Positions 1 through 9,788 are shown, counted from the stretch's first letter. The stretch: 64,000 bases of DNA from Saccharolobus shibatae B12 (GCF_019175345.1 NZ_CP077717.1:558001-622000), one strand, 5' to 3'. Numbers and translations are program-made. Notes: a model not told the origin generated them from the sequence alone.

Positions 1-489
1 AAGGAGACTGGTAAGATAGGGGAAATAGTAGTTAGAGCACCGTGGTTAACTCAAGAGTATTATAAGGATCCAGAGAGGACTAAGGCATTATGGAAAGGAG
101 GATGGTTACACACTGGCGATTTAGCCTATATGGACCAATACGGATACATTCACATAGTTGATAGAGAGAAGGATGCAATAAAGAGCGGTGGAGAATTCAT
201 TCCTTCATTGCTCTTAGAGAACGCCATATCATTACATCCCAAGGTGTCTCAAGTTGCAGTGGTTGGGATTAAGGACGAGAAATGGGGAGAAAGACCAGCG
301 GCTTTCATAGTTCCGAAAGAGCAAGTGTCAGAAGAGGAAATAAGGCAATTCCTATTGAAACTTGCGGATGAGGGCAAAATCCAAAAGTGGTGGATTCCAG
401 ATAGATTTATATTCATAAGTTCGATGCCTCTAACTTCAACTAATAAGATAGATAAAAAGGTACTTAGAGACATGACACAAACTAAATAA
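1..489 (+). CDS. Acyl-CoA synthetase (AMP-forming), C-terminal part, partial
   Basis: The reading frame is open from the first base, so this is the last 162 residues of a gene that starts outside the window. The visible part holds the adenylating-enzyme hinge (TGDLAYMDQYGY), the DREKDAIKSGGE core and a C-terminal lysine in TSTNKIDKK, all typical of acyl/fatty-acid CoA ligases. It would activate a carboxylic acid with ATP and CoA in the cytosol. It is followed 23 nt later by a thiolase, a DUF35 protein and a 3-hydroxyacyl-CoA dehydrogenase, which suggests fatty-acid or related acyl-CoA degradation. The substrate cannot be told from the sequence. The synthetase at 52588-54108 is a relative with a very similar C-terminus. 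Confidence 0.9.
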   Translation, partial: KETGKIGEIVVRAPWLTQEYYKDPERTKALWKGGWLHTGDLAYMDQYGYIHIVDREKDAIKSGGEFIPSLLLENAISLHPKVSQVAVVGIKDEKWGERPAAFIVPKEQVSEEEIRQFLLKLADEGKIQKWWIPDRFIFISSMPLTSTNKIDKKVLRDMTQTK

Positions 490-512
490 ACTATCAAGTG
501 GTAGATTAAATT

Positions 513-1700
513 ATGAGAAATGTAGCAATTATCGGAACTGGACACACCAAATTCGGGGTAAGGACAGATGTCAATTTGCAAGAACTCGCTTGGGAGGCAG
601 TTAAACAAGCTCTTGAAGAAGCAAACATAGATCAAAATGAAATACAATACTTCGTTGTTGGCAATGTAGGGAATTGGAGTTCCGAGGAATTACCAGCAGT
701 AATAGTAGGGGAGTATTGTAACCTAACACCAAAGGGGACTATGAGAGTTGAGGCAGCATGTTCTACTGGAAGTGCAGCAATAAGAGATGCCTATTTAGCA
801 ATTAAATCTGGTGAAGCCGACATCGCATTAGTCGTGGGAGTAGAACAAATGCATCAAGCACCTAATCCCCAAGTGGTTGAACTAATTGGCAGGGCTGGGG
901 GCTATTTCTGGGAGTTTGAGAACTTCGGGCTGACCTTCCCGGGATATTACGCACTTCACGCCTCCGCATATATGGCTAAGTATGGTATGAAAGAGGAAGA
1001 CTTAGGAAAGATTGCCATTAAGAATCATTATTATGGGGCTAAGAACCCTTATGCACAATTTCAAAAAGAAATAACTATGGAGGAATATTTGAAGTCCAAA
1101 CCAGTTGCTTATCCCCTAAAGCTTCTGGACTCCTCTCCAATTACTGACGGTGCTGCTGCAATAGTCTTAGCATCTGAGGAAGTTGCTAAAAAGATAACTG
1201 ATTCTCCAGTATGGATAGTATCACAAGGAGTTGCTAGCGGCACTGCAAACTTGAGTAGGAGAACTGACTTCACACATATAGAAGCAGCTTACATTGCAGC
1301 ACAGCAAGCGTATAAGAGAGCTAGAATTGATTTCGATAACGCATGGAAGAGCTTCGACGTAGCAGATGTGCACGATTGTTTCACGATAGCGGAAATAATG
1401 GCATATGAAGATTTGGGATTCGCAAAAAGAGGTGAGGGATACCTATTGGCAAGAGAAGGACAAACATACATAGGTGGAAAAATACCAGTAAACGTTGATG
1501 GAGGGTTAAAAGCAAAAGGACACCCAATAGGGGCAACTGGGGTAAGCATGGCAGTATCAATAACAAGACAATTATTATACAGAGCACACAAGGGAACACA
1601 AGTGGATGTTAGGAACGGGATGGGAATAACACACAACGTTGGAGGAACTGGACATTACGCATACGTAACAATATACTCAACTAGGAGGCCATCTACATGA
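513..1700 (+). CDS. Thiolase family protein (acetyl-CoA C-acetyltransferase / SCP-x-like)
   Basis: A 395-residue thiolase. The nucleophilic cysteine is C83 in the EAACSTGSA context. The C-terminal GGLKAKGHPIGATG carries the conserved catalytic His. The last motif is HNVGGTGH, without the second CxG cysteine of classical thiolases, as in SCP-x/archaeal-type thiolases. These enzymes cleave or form 3-ketoacyl-CoA in the cytosol. The stop codon overlaps the start of the DUF35 protein (ATGA), and archaeal thiolases of this kind are known to work in complex with DUF35 proteins, in some cases also with HMG-CoA synthase. With the flanking acyl-CoA ligase and 3-hydroxyacyl-CoA dehydrogenase, a beta-oxidation-type role is likelier here than mevalonate synthesis. 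Confidence 0.93.
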   Translation: MRNVAIIGTGHTKFGVRTDVNLQELAWEAVKQALEEANIDQNEIQYFVVGNVGNWSSEELPAVIVGEYCNLTPKGTMRVEAACSTGSAAIRDAYLAIKSGEADIALVVGVEQMHQAPNPQVVELIGRAGGYFWEFENFGLTFPGYYALHASAYMAKYGMKEEDLGKIAIKNHYYGAKNPYAQFQKEITMEEYLKSKPVAYPLKLLDSSPITDGAAAIVLASEEVAKKITDSPVWIVSQGVASGTANLSRRTDFTHIEAAYIAAQQAYKRARIDFDNAWKSFDVADVHDCFTIAEIMAYEDLGFAKRGEGYLLAREGQTYIGGKIPVNVDGGLKAKGHPIGATGVSMAVSITRQLLYRAHKGTQVDVRNGMGITHNVGGTGHYAYVTIYSTRRPST

Positions 1701-2233
1701 GTCTAAATGAAATAAGGGATAAGATGCAAAAGGAAATTTCGCAATCTTTGTCAATGCTTGATAACGTGATAAAGACAACTAAATTACCAATAGTGAATGA
1801 ACAAAAGACTAATAACCCCCTTTGGATTGACGTAAGGGAGATTGACCTAAGGTATCAAATTCCAGTTAAAAAGATATACAAATTCTTTGAGGGGTTAAAG
1901 GAGGGTAAAGTCTTAGCTACTAAATGTCCAAAGTGTGGTTCTGTATATTTTCCGCCTCAAGATGATTGTCCAAAGTGCAAAATATCCAATTTAGAATGGA
2001 TTGAAATGCCTAAGGAAGGTGAAATTATGGCATATACCGTAATTAACGTCAAACCTCCCTCATTCTCTCACTATCAAGATTATATAGTGGGTATAGCTAG
2101 GATGAGTAATGGAGTAAATGTTCTAGGCTGGGTAAGGGCTAAGGAAGTTAGAGTCGGAATGAAGGTTAGACTTGAGGTTGTTGAGAGGAAACCAGAAGGA
2201 TATCTAACTTATGAACTGGTTCCAGTAGGTTGA
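1697..2233 (+). CDS. DUF35 Zn-ribbon/OB-fold protein, thiolase partner
   Basis: A 178-residue protein with a rubredoxin-like zinc ribbon (C77, C80, C91, C94) followed by an OB-fold-like half ending in a YELVPVG tail, the standard DUF35 layout. DUF35 proteins bind acyl-CoA and bridge thiolase to partner enzymes. Its start overlaps the thiolase stop by 4 nt, so the two are translationally coupled and probably form one complex. The N-terminal ~70 residues before the ribbon are longer than in minimal DUF35 proteins and contain a charged helix. The family call is firm; the exact partner set is inferred from gene order. Confidence 0.9.
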   Translation: MSLNEIRDKMQKEISQSLSMLDNVIKTTKLPIVNEQKTNNPLWIDVREIDLRYQIPVKKIYKFFEGLKEGKVLATKCPKCGSVYFPPQDDCPKCKISNLEWIEMPKEGEIMAYTVINVKPPSFSHYQDYIVGIARMSNGVNVLGWVRAKEVRVGMKVRLEVVERKPEGYLTYELVPVG

Positions 2234-2239
2234 AATTTC

Positions 2240-3352
2240 ATGATAAGAAATGTATTGGTAGTTGGAGCAGGGACAATGGGCCACGGAATTGCCGAAGTTT
2301 CAGCCATAGCTGGGTATAACGTGTATCTGAGTGATGTATCTAAAGATATATTGAATAACGCAATACAGAAGGTCAAGTGGAGTTTGGATAAATTATATGA
2401 AAAAGGTAACTTAAAGGAAAGTGTTGAGGACGTTTTGGGAAGAATTAAAACCATAGAAGGGTTATCGAATGAGTTAAGGGAAATTGATATATCAATAGAA
2501 GCAATACCAGAGAAATTGGATTTAAAGAGACAACTATTTTCTAAGCTTGAGGAACTATTACCCAATAATGCGATATTGGCTACTAATACTAGTAGCTTAC
2601 CAATTACGGAAATTGCTTCTGCTGTAAAAATGCAGGAAAGGGTTGTAGGAACTCACTTCTTTAATCCCCCAGTGTTAATGCAGTTAGTGGAGATAATAAG
2701 GGGAAGTAAAACTTCAGACGACACTATTAAACAGACTTATGAATTCATTAAATCCCTTAGAAAGATACCAATAATGGTTAATAAGGACGTACCGGGATTT
2801 GTGGTTAATAGAATATTATTGAGGATTATCACCACAGCTTGCATGCTTGTTGAAAAGGGTATTTGTGAATATACTGCGATAGACGCAGTAGCTAGATATA
2901 AATTGGGATTTCCAATGGGAATTTTCGAACTTGTGGATTATACTGGTGTGGATGTTAACTATTACGTAAGCTCTGCAATGATGGAAAGGGGATTTAAGGC
3001 CTATCCGTGTAAGACACTAGAGGAGATGACAAAAAAGGGAGATCTAGGCGTAAAGAGTGGAAAAGGGTTCTATACTTATCCATCAAATAAGTATGTTAAG
3101 CCTAATTTACCTCCACAACTAGCTGAAAAAATAAATCCGTTATACATTATAGCTCCTGCGATAAGTGAGGCAAATTGGATGGTTAAAAATGGAATTGCAA
3201 GCAAGGAAGATATTGACCTAGGTGTCAGATTAGGATTAAGCTTTCCTAAAGGCATTTTCGATTACGAAAGGGAGTTTGGAAGAGAAAGTGTAACTAAGGC
3301 CTTAGGAGACTTGAGAAGAATTTCTGGTATGGAAGAGTATTTACCGGAATAA
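2240..3352 (+). CDS. 3-hydroxyacyl-CoA dehydrogenase
   Basis: A 370-residue protein with an N-terminal Rossmann domain (VVGAGTMGHGIAE, about residues 6-18), the catalytic His region GTHFFNPP, and a C-terminal 3HCDH domain including GFVVNRI and KSGKGFYTY. It oxidises 3-hydroxyacyl-CoA to 3-ketoacyl-CoA with NAD+. It lacks the enoyl-CoA hydratase domain found in some longer archaeal fusions. It lies 6 nt after the DUF35 gene, so it is the last gene of a ligase-thiolase-DUF35-dehydrogenase operon. It converges with the reverse-strand acetyltransferase and malic enzyme genes. Confidence 0.94.
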   Translation: MIRNVLVVGAGTMGHGIAEVSAIAGYNVYLSDVSKDILNNAIQKVKWSLDKLYEKGNLKESVEDVLGRIKTIEGLSNELREIDISIEAIPEKLDLKRQLFSKLEELLPNNAILATNTSSLPITEIASAVKMQERVVGTHFFNPPVLMQLVEIIRGSKTSDDTIKQTYEFIKSLRKIPIMVNKDVPGFVVNRILLRIITTACMLVEKGICEYTAIDAVARYKLGFPMGIFELVDYTGVDVNYYVSSAMMERGFKAYPCKTLEEMTKKGDLGVKSGKGFYTYPSNKYVKPNLPPQLAEKINPLYIIAPAISEANWMVKNGIASKEDIDLGVRLGLSFPKGIFDYEREFGRESVTKALGDLRRISGMEEYLPE

Positions 3353-3359
3353 AAAATGG

Positions 3360-3824
3360 TTAAATTTTCTTAATGAATTCACAATATATTTCCCTGAAGC
3401 CCATTTTTCTATAGAATGAAATTGCTATTAAATTTCTAGAAGGGAATTCAGCTCCTAGTATCTCTATTCCCCTCTCTTTCAACTCGCTTATTATGAAATT
3501 TACTATCTCATTACCTACTCCCTGCCTTCTGTATGAAGGATGTACGTAAAACTCCCTAATTAATGCTTCCTTTTCCGGTGTATAAAATATCCTATCTATT
3601 ATTAAAACCCTGGCAGCACCAACTATCCTACCTTGATCTTCCGCTACCACTATCATTTCATTTTGGTCTTCAAGACTCTTCTCTACCACTTTGTTAATCC
3701 TTTCCTCCAAATTCTCTGGAGTCAATAGTAAGGGATCGAATTCGCTGTTTAACCTATACATTCTACTGAAAAAATCTATTAACGTTTTTACGTCCTCTTT
3801 AGTAGCCCTCCTTATGGTGACCAT
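3360..3824 (-). CDS. GNAT family N-acetyltransferase
   Basis: A 154-residue single GNAT domain. The acetyl-CoA-binding motif A reads [11 protein letters not shown] (about residues 99-109), preceded by the REFYVHPS strand. The C-terminal FYRKMGF is the usual last GNAT helix and strand. It overlaps the end of the malic enzyme gene by 13 nt on the same strand, so it is probably co-transcribed. The substrate is unknown. Nothing ties it functionally to malic enzyme except operon position. Confidence 0.85.
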   Translation of the reverse strand: MVTIRRATKEDVKTLIDFFSRMYRLNSEFDPLLLTPENLEERINKVVEKSLEDQNEMIVVAEDQGRIVGAARVLIIDRIFYTPEKEALIREFYVHPSYRRQGVGNEIVNFIISELKERGIEILGAEFPSRNLIAISFYRKMGFREIYCEFIKKI

Positions 3825-5095
3825 GTGGATATCACCAAATTCATTATCTTCCTAGCCCTTAATATTCTCTCCTTAGCGATTTCCCTGAACTCTTCTCTAC
3901 TCTTTTTAACTCTAGCTAACCCTACTTCTACTGCCTTACTAGCAACTGCTGCTGCTTCCTCGTAAAATGCTTCCCATTCATCCATTCTAGGTATTATGTA
4001 GTTCTCATTTATCCCCCTATCCCTAGCGTATTTAGCTAGAGCTTCAGAGGCTGCAATCGTCATCTCATCTGTAATCGCCTTTGCTCTACTATCCAAAACT
4101 CCCCTAAATATTGCAGGGAAAATTAGGGAGTTATTAACTTGGTTAGGGAAATCACTTCTACCCGTTGCGACAATCTTCGCTCCTGCCTCCTTAGCGTCTT
4201 GCGGCCATATCTCTGGAACTGGATTGGCTAAGGCAAAGACTATTGCGTCCTTATTCATCAGACTTATCCATTCCTTCTTTATTACATTGGGACCTGGAGT
4301 AGATGCAGCAACTACTGCATCTGCACCACTAAACGCGTCCTTTATCTCCTTAGCTTCCCATTTATTCGTCTTTATAGCCAATTCGTACTTCCACTTATGA
4401 TGTAACATTAAGTGATCTACGTCCTCCCTATCAGCATATAATGGACCCTTACTATCAATCATTACAATATTTTCGTATTTGAATCCATATTTAGCTAAAA
4501 TTCTAGCTGCTGCAATATTTGATGCTCCAGCTCCGTAAAATACGACTTTACTTTCCTTAGGGTCTTTATTGGTTAATATCATCGCATTAATCAACCCGGC
4601 TAGAATAGCTGCTGCAGTACCTTGTTGATCATCATGCCATACTGGAATATTCAACATGGATTGCAATTTTTCCAGAATATAGAAACACTTTGGTGACTCA
4701 ATATCTTCAAGATTAATCCCGCCAAAGGACGTTTCCAGAGCTTTTACAACATTTGCGAACTCATCTGCACTCTTTACGTTAATTGGCAAAGGTATTGCAT
4801 CAACTCCTCCTAAGTATTTGAACAATAGAGATTTCCCTTCCATCACAGGCATTGCTGCAGTTGGGCCAATATTTCCTAATCCCAAAACCCTAGTTCCGTC
4901 TGTTACTACTGCTATTGTGTTCCACCTACTTGTTAACTCAAAGCTCTTATCCGGATCCTTATAAATCGCCTTAGATACTTCAGCAACACCCGGGGTGTAT
5001 ATGAGAGCGAAATCGTTATAAGAGGTGATGGGAATTTTCGGATATATCTCAATTTTTCCCTCGTACTTCCTTGACAGTTCTACAGGATCAACCAT
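3812..5095 (-). CDS. Malic enzyme (malate dehydrogenase, oxaloacetate-decarboxylating)
   Basis: About 427 residues in the bacterial/archaeal malic enzyme form. The N-terminal domain has the catalytic-tyrosine region [12 protein letters not shown]. The middle has the divalent-metal and malate site ([10 protein letters not shown]) and the NAD(P) domain has [14 protein letters not shown]. It converts malate to pyruvate and CO2, feeding pyruvate and NADPH to metabolism. The ATG at 5095 is preferred over the one at 5110, because a TATA box (about 5121-5128) lies ~26 nt upstream of the inner start, giving a leaderless mRNA. The GNAT gene follows with an overlap. A malic enzyme has been purified from S. 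solfataricus; cofactor preference cannot be read here. Confidence 0.93.
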   Translation of the reverse strand: MVDPVELSRKYEGKIEIYPKIPITSYNDFALIYTPGVAEVSKAIYKDPDKSFELTSRWNTIAVVTDGTRVLGLGNIGPTAAMPVMEGKSLLFKYLGGVDAIPLPINVKSADEFANVVKALETSFGGINLEDIESPKCFYILEKLQSMLNIPVWHDDQQGTAAAILAGLINAMILTNKDPKESKVVFYGAGASNIAAARILAKYGFKYENIVMIDSKGPLYADREDVDHLMLHHKWKYELAIKTNKWEAKEIKDAFSGADAVVAASTPGPNVIKKEWISLMNKDAIVFALANPVPEIWPQDAKEAGAKIVATGRSDFPNQVNNSLIFPAIFRGVLDSRAKAITDEMTIAASEALAKYARDRGINENYIIPRMDEWEAFYEEAAAVASKAVEVGLARVKKSREEFREIAKERILRARKIMNLVISTWSP

Positions 5096-5182
5096 GAAAA
5101 AATATATCATAAAACAAATTTATAAATGAATACGCTGACTTTTGTTAGGTAACTTTAAAGTTTACTCCTAAACATTTAGCAC

Positions 5183-6007
5183 GTGAAAATATTAAAATAC
5201 CTACTACCTTATGTAATAATAACATCATTTAACTACTACTTCGCAAAGGATGCCATAACGTTTTCATCACCTATCTCTTTCAATCTCATTAGGTATGCTA
5301 TCTCTTCTATTATATTTTTATCAATTAGTAGGGGAAAGATTATCTTTAACAGAGACGTAATACAATTGGCAGTTTACACTACAGTATCATCATTATTATG
5401 GGCGTATGGTTTACTTTATGTAAGCCCAGCTGAGTCAGCTGTGCTAAGCTATACAATGCCCTTGTTTTCAATACCCATTTCCTTTCTCATCTTATTTGAA
5501 AGACCCGCGCTACTTGAGATTGTTGGAGTAGTAATAGGTTTCTCGGGCGTAATTTTATACGGTTTACCATTGGTTCATGGTCTCACACTATTTGGTTCAA
5601 TTATAACTATCGTCAATGCCCTATTTTGGGGGTTATTCACAGTTTTCTACAGAAAATTAAAGGGTTACGATCCTATAACAGTAAATGCAAGTCAATTCTC
5701 GATAGGGAGCATAATTCTAGCATTACTGCTCCCAATAGACTATAACATTGACCCAAACCCAGAATTTTATATAGGAATCGCTTATACTTCAACTTTAGGT
5801 GGGGCCATTTCTTTCTTCCTTTGGAACATGATGGTTAAGGCTGAGAAGATACCTAAGGTAACAGTTCTCAGCTTCTCTGTGCCTATTCTAACTACTCTAG
5901 TAGAGTTCCTACTGTACCACGTTGTACCTTTTCCTATACAGCTATTCGGCATTTTCTTGATGTTTTTGGGAATTTTAATCTCTAGATCAAGAACATTATT
6001 AAGTTAA
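5183..6007 (+). CDS. EamA/DMT family transporter
   Basis: A 274-residue integral membrane protein with about ten hydrophobic segments in two EamA-like halves. The internal repeat is visible in GLLYVSPAESAVLSYTMP in the first half and IAYTSTLGGAISFFLWN in the second, both typical of drug/metabolite transporters. GTG start; an ACTTTAAAG TATA-like box ~26 nt upstream fits a leaderless transcript divergent from malic enzyme. The transported compound is unknown. A small DsrE protein and a small membrane protein follow closely. Confidence 0.85.
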   Translation: MKILKYLLPYVIITSFNYYFAKDAITFSSPISFNLIRYAISSIIFLSISRGKIIFNRDVIQLAVYTTVSSLLWAYGLLYVSPAESAVLSYTMPLFSIPISFLILFERPALLEIVGVVIGFSGVILYGLPLVHGLTLFGSIITIVNALFWGLFTVFYRKLKGYDPITVNASQFSIGSIILALLLPIDYNIDPNPEFYIGIAYTSTLGGAISFFLWNMMVKAEKIPKVTVLSFSVPILTTLVEFLLYHVVPFPIQLFGIFLMFLGILISRSRTLLS

Positions 6008-6038
6008 ACTTTTTAATGTGATTTTAAAAGATGAAAAT

Positions 6039-6371
6039 ATGGCAAAAGTCCTCTTCTTAATAATGTCTGGAGACGAGAAGTTCGATCTAGCAATGAGAAT
6101 GGCTTATAACTCAGTGAAAAATAAGAGATATGAAGACGTTAAAGTGATATACTTCGGACCAAGTCAGAAGAAATTAACGCAATTGGATGGCGATATGAAA
6201 AACATGTTCCAAGAGCTCCTTCAAAATAAAATAGTAGACTCTGCTTGCATAGGAGTTGCGCAGGCAATGAACATAAAGCCTCATCTAGAGAATTTAGGAG
6301 TGTCATTGATGCCAGCCGGTGAGAGAGTATCCTATTACGTCAATCAAGGCTATGAGGTAATAACGTTTTGA
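6039..6371 (+). CDS. DsrE-like small protein
   Basis: About 110 residues resembling the DsrE/DsrF/YchN fold: KVLFLIMSGDEKFDLAMRMA at the start, a central VIYFGPSQ strand and a C1 region at DSACIGVAQAMN that keeps one cysteine. Such proteins handle persulfide sulfur or are small trimeric/hexameric scaffolds. The inner ATG at 6039 is chosen over the GTG at 6018, because AACTTTTTAA at 6006-6016 sits a normal TATA distance upstream. Its stop overlaps the start of the next gene (TTGA). A sulfur-transfer role is possible but not proven by the sequence. Confidence 0.75.
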   Translation: MAKVLFLIMSGDEKFDLAMRMAYNSVKNKRYEDVKVIYFGPSQKKLTQLDGDMKNMFQELLQNKIVDSACIGVAQAMNIKPHLENLGVSLMPAGERVSYYVNQGYEVITF

Positions 6372-6709
6372 ACATATGGCTAGTGAGCGCTGGAATAGCT
6401 ATTTTACAAACACTTTTAGGAAATATAATCGTTTTTTACAACTCTCCTTATCTATTGTTACTTCATGTCTTTGTTGCAATTATACTTCTAGCACTAGCGA
6501 TCTATGGTTATTTTAGGGTAGAACTACAAATGGAAAAGAGACTCCTTGCAGGAAATATTGGATTGATCGTTATTACTGGCGCATTAGGGTATCTATATAC
6601 CATAAACGCTTCTCCAATAATCTCCATAATTCATCTCCTTTTAGCAATTGGAATCGTATCTAATTTTTCAGTACTTTATGGATTTGAGAGAGGACAAAAA
6701 TATAAGTAG
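6368..6709 (+). CDS. Small four-helix membrane protein, unknown function
   Basis: A 113-residue protein with four predicted membrane segments separated by very short loops. It uses a TTG start overlapping the stop of the DsrE-like gene by 4 nt, so it is coupled to it. Single His residues lie in the hydrophobic segments (LLLHVFVA and IIHLLLAIG), which could be haem ligands, but no family is recognised. It ends shortly before the promoter of the muconolactone isomerase-like gene. Confidence 0.7.
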   Translation: MNIWLVSAGIAILQTLLGNIIVFYNSPYLLLLHVFVAIILLALAIYGYFRVELQMEKRLLAGNIGLIVITGALGYLYTINASPIISIIHLLLAIGIVSNFSVLYGFERGQKYK

Positions 6710-6765
6710 ATATAGTTAACTTACAAACAAATCAATTTATAAGTAACTAAACTTAATATTATTTG

Positions 6766-7077
6766 ATGCTATTCCTTCTATGGTTTAAGATAAAACAACC
6801 AACGAATATAACGCAAAAGCAGTTAATGGAAATATGGAAAAGGGAAGCTGAGGCAGCAATGCCAGCAGTTAAGGCTGGGAAGATAAAGGGTCTGTACAAG
6901 GTTACTGGAAGAAGAGAGGTTGTAGCGATAATAGATGTTAACTCTCATGAGGAATTAGACGAGATTTTAGAGACCCTACCAATAGTTAAGGAGCTCGGTC
7001 ATTCACTAACAATAGAAGTAACCGCAATTCATCCTTATGAAAACTTTTATGAATTAATGAAAAAATTACTACAATAA
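6766..7077 (+). CDS. Muconolactone delta-isomerase-like (MIase) protein
   Basis: About 103 residues with a ferredoxin-like alpha/beta fold typical of muconolactone isomerases: LLWFKIKQP first strand, a helix with IWKREAEAAMPAVKAGKI, and GLYKVTGRREVVAIIDV. ATG at 6766 is used instead of the TTG at 6763. TTTATAAG at about 6735 makes this a leaderless transcript. The family is often found near aromatic-degradation or thioesterase genes; here no aromatic pathway is visible, so the true substrate is unknown. A T-run at 7097-7106 follows. Confidence 0.75.
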   Translation: MLFLLWFKIKQPTNITQKQLMEIWKREAEAAMPAVKAGKIKGLYKVTGRREVVAIIDVNSHEELDEILETLPIVKELGHSLTIEVTAIHPYENFYELMKKLLQ

Positions 7078-7096
7078 GATTTGAGCTAAAAAATGT

Positions 7097-7106
7097 AAAT
7101 ACTTTT
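7097..7106 (+). terminator. T-rich terminator after the MIase gene
   Basis: A T-run (ACTTTTTTAT) about 20 nt past the MIase stop, as is typical for crenarchaeal intrinsic termination. It directly abuts the stop of the convergent acetate permease gene. Confidence 0.45.
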
Positions 7107-7667
7107 TTATTTCATTATTGGTCTTCCTACTGGAGGACTCTTGCCTAAGCTCTCAGCTACTACAATAGCTAGTCCAGTATACCACGCTGCAATTGCCGTT
7201 AATATTCCTACATATCCACCGGCATGAGATAGTCCAACATTTCCGGCCATGGCACCCACTCCAAGTAGGAAGAACGTTATCCACAGTAATAGAAATGTCA
7301 TGAATAATCCTAGATTTGCCTTAAACGTGCCAAACCACATTGCTAACGTAAAGATTCCAAACGCAATTAATACCAAGCCTATAGCTTGAGGTGTGACTCC
7401 TCCAAAAAATCCTCCCGCGGTGAGGAAATACCACTCCCAAAATGCACCATAAGTAAAGAAGGCAGTATAGCCAAAAGTGTTCCCTGCCCTCCATTCCAAT
7501 ATTCCGGCTAATAGTTGAGCCAATCCTCCATAAAACGCTGCTAGTCCCAACACCACCGATGCTCCTTGTGTTATTAACCCTGCATTGAAGGTAGATAACA
7601 CGAGTGTTGTTAATGCGAAACCAGAAAGTCCTAAGGGGGCTGGATTTGCCCTTTTTTGCTCTGTCAT
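7107..7667 (-). CDS. Acetate/succinate transporter, GPR1/FUN34/SatP (YaaH) family
   Basis: About 186 residues with six predicted transmembrane helices. The family signature [14 protein letters not shown] sits at the N-terminus. Members move acetate and other short organic acids across the cytoplasmic membrane. ATG at 7667 is preferred over the upstream TTG (7685), because ACTTTATAAG at about 7692-7701 is a correctly spaced TATA box. The gene is divergent from acetyl-CoA synthetase with a shared ~90 bp intergenic region, a natural pairing of acetate uptake with acetate activation. Confidence 0.92.
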   Translation of the reverse strand: MTEQKRANPAPLGLSGFALTTLVLSTFNAGLITQGASVVLGLAAFYGGLAQLLAGILEWRAGNTFGYTAFFTYGAFWEWYFLTAGGFFGGVTPQAIGLVLIAFGIFTLAMWFGTFKANLGLFMTFLLLWITFFLLGVGAMAGNVGLSHAGGYVGILTAIAAWYTGLAIVVAESLGKSPPVGRPIMK

Positions 7668-7760
7668 GACATTTTTATATAGCAATAATATACTTATAAA
7701 GTTTATTACCTTACAGTATTCTACTTAACATTTATTACCTAGAATTCCATTATATAACAT

Positions 7761-9761
7761 ATGTCAGTAACGTGGGCTCTACCTTTTGATCAAAAGATAA
7801 ACCCAAAACTGAATTCAAATAGGCTAGTAAGTATAAATACGTATAAAGAGATTCACAGCCAAACGGTAAAAGATTACAAACAATTTTGGGCATCTATAGC
7901 CTCAGAAATTGACTGGTTCAAACCATGGGAGAAAACACTAGACGATAGTAATCCTCCATTCTATAAGTGGTTCGTAGGTGGAGAGCTTAACGCCTCTTAT
8001 CTAACTGTAGATAGGCACGTTAAAAGCTGGAGGAAGAATAAGGTTGCCATAATATGGGAAGGAGAATCGGTGGACGAGAAGGGAAACCCAAAGGAGGTTA
8101 GAAAGTTAACATATTACGATCTATATAGGGAAGTTAATAGAGTAGCTTATCTCTTGAAGGAGAAATACGGGTTAAAGAAAGGTGATGCAATAGCGATTTA
8201 CCTTCCAATGATACCAGAATTACCAATATTCATGTTAGCTGCTGCTAGGATCGGAGTAATCTTTACGGTGGTGTTCTCAGGGTTTAGCGCTGACGCATTA
8301 GCAAATAGGATTAATGACGCCGAAGCTAAGTTACTAGTTACCGCAGATGGTGGATGGAGAAGGGGTAAAGTTGTTGACTTAAAGGGAATTGTAGACAAGG
8401 CTTTGGAGAAGACCCCAACAATAAAGGATGTAATAGTAGTTAGAAGGATAGGTAATAAGGTCAACATGGTTGAAGGTAGAGATAAGTACTTTGATGAAGT
8501 AATCAAGGACATTCCACAAAACGTTTACGTTGAACCAGAAAGGATGAAATCTGAAGATCCGTTATATATACTCTACACCTCTGGAACCACTGGAAAACCT
8601 AAGGGTATAGTCCACGATATTGGAGGGTATATGACATTATTACACGCTACAATGAAGTGGGTATTCGATATAAGGGATGACGATATTTATTGGTGTACTG
8701 CTGATATAGGATGGGTTACTGGACACTCTTACATTGTGTTTGGACCATTAATGGAAGGAGCAACTGAAATAATGTATGAAGGAGCCTTGGATTATCCACA
8801 ACCGGATAGGTGGGTATCGATAATTGAAAGGTATGGGATCACAATCCTTTATACCTCACCCACTGCAATTAGAAGCTTCATGAAATATGGTGATAATTGG
8901 GTTAAGGCTCACATTACCTCCACTGTTAGGCTAATGCATTCTGTAGGTGAACCAATAAATCCGGAAGCTTGGGAGTGGTTATGGAAATTAGTCGGTAGAG
9001 AGGAGGTACCATTTGGAAGCACCTGGTGGATGACTGAGACTGGAGGTATTCTAATATCTCATTTACCAGGATTATATCTTGTGCCAATGAAACCTGGGAC
9101 AAATGGTCCACCAATATTGGGAATTGAGCCAGATGTAGTTAATGAAGATGGGAAACAAGTTAACCCTGAGGAAAGAGGATATCTTGTTATAAAGAATCCG
9201 TGGCCTGGAATGCCATTGACCATTTACAAGGATCCTGAAAGATACGTGAAGGTGTATTGGAGTAGATTCCCTGGAATGTTCTATGTTGGTGATTACGCTG
9301 TTAAGGACAAGGATGGATACTTCTGGATATTAGGGAGGGCTGATGAAGTTATCAAGGTAGCTGGGCATAGGTTAGGTACATATGAGTTAGAGTCAGCTTT
9401 AATTGAGCATCCTGCAGTTGCGGAAGCAGCGGTAATTGGAGTCCCAGACCCAGTTAAGGGAGAGGTGCCTTATGCGTTTGTAATTTTGAGACAAGGTTAT
9501 ACACCTAATGCACAACTTTCACAAGAGATACTGAAGACGGTAAGAGAAAAGGTAGGACCAATAGCCACTATAGATAAGATATTCTTCGTAGGCAAATTGC
9601 CTAAAACGAGAAGTGGAAAAATAATGAGAAGAGTTGTAAGAGCAGTTGCAACTAGGGCTGAAGTGGGAGATATAACTACACTGGAGGATGAGGCTTCTGT
9701 AGAGGAGATTAAAAAAGCTTTAGAGGAGTTTAGGGCAGAGTTTGAAAAGATTAACAAATAA
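7761..9761 (+). CDS. acs: Acetyl-CoA synthetase (AMP-forming)
   Basis: A 666-residue full-length Acs. The A3 phosphate-binding loop YTSGTTGKPKG is at about residues 270-281, the TGHSYIVFGPL and WWMTETGG motifs line the acetate/adenylate site, GRADEVIKVAGHR is the hinge region, and the catalytic lysine K620 is in KTRSGKIMRR. It makes acetyl-CoA from acetate, ATP and CoA in the cytosol. It is divergent from an acetate permease. In bacteria this lysine is acetylated by Pat to switch Acs off; a pat gene occurs in this window at 45554, but control of archaeal Acs by it is only an idea here. Confidence 0.97.
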   Translation: MSVTWALPFDQKINPKLNSNRLVSINTYKEIHSQTVKDYKQFWASIASEIDWFKPWEKTLDDSNPPFYKWFVGGELNASYLTVDRHVKSWRKNKVAIIWEGESVDEKGNPKEVRKLTYYDLYREVNRVAYLLKEKYGLKKGDAIAIYLPMIPELPIFMLAAARIGVIFTVVFSGFSADALANRINDAEAKLLVTADGGWRRGKVVDLKGIVDKALEKTPTIKDVIVVRRIGNKVNMVEGRDKYFDEVIKDIPQNVYVEPERMKSEDPLYILYTSGTTGKPKGIVHDIGGYMTLLHATMKWVFDIRDDDIYWCTADIGWVTGHSYIVFGPLMEGATEIMYEGALDYPQPDRWVSIIERYGITILYTSPTAIRSFMKYGDNWVKAHITSTVRLMHSVGEPINPEAWEWLWKLVGREEVPFGSTWWMTETGGILISHLPGLYLVPMKPGTNGPPILGIEPDVVNEDGKQVNPEERGYLVIKNPWPGMPLTIYKDPERYVKVYWSRFPGMFYVGDYAVKDKDGYFWILGRADEVIKVAGHRLGTYELESALIEHPAVAEAAVIGVPDPVKGEVPYAFVILRQGYTPNAQLSQEILKTVREKVGPIATIDKIFFVGKLPKTRSGKIMRRVVRAVATRAEVGDITTLEDEASVEEIKKALEEFRAEFEKINK

Positions 9762-9775
9762 GATACAAGAAATTA

Positions 9776-9788
9776 ATATTTTTTTATA
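9776..9788 (+). terminator. T-rich terminator after acs
   Basis: A run of seven T (ATTTTTTTATA) about 15 nt past the acs stop, the usual archaeal termination signal; no stable hairpin is seen. Confidence 0.55.

Noticed and set aside
249-647. 132-codon reverse frame across the synthetase-thiolase junction
   Set aside because: Shadow of two strongly supported forward genes; low-complexity hydrophobic composition, no family features.
8198-8512. Reverse frame inside acs
   Set aside because: Antisense to conserved Acs coding sequence; Ser/Thr/Leu-rich shadow typical of this codon usage.
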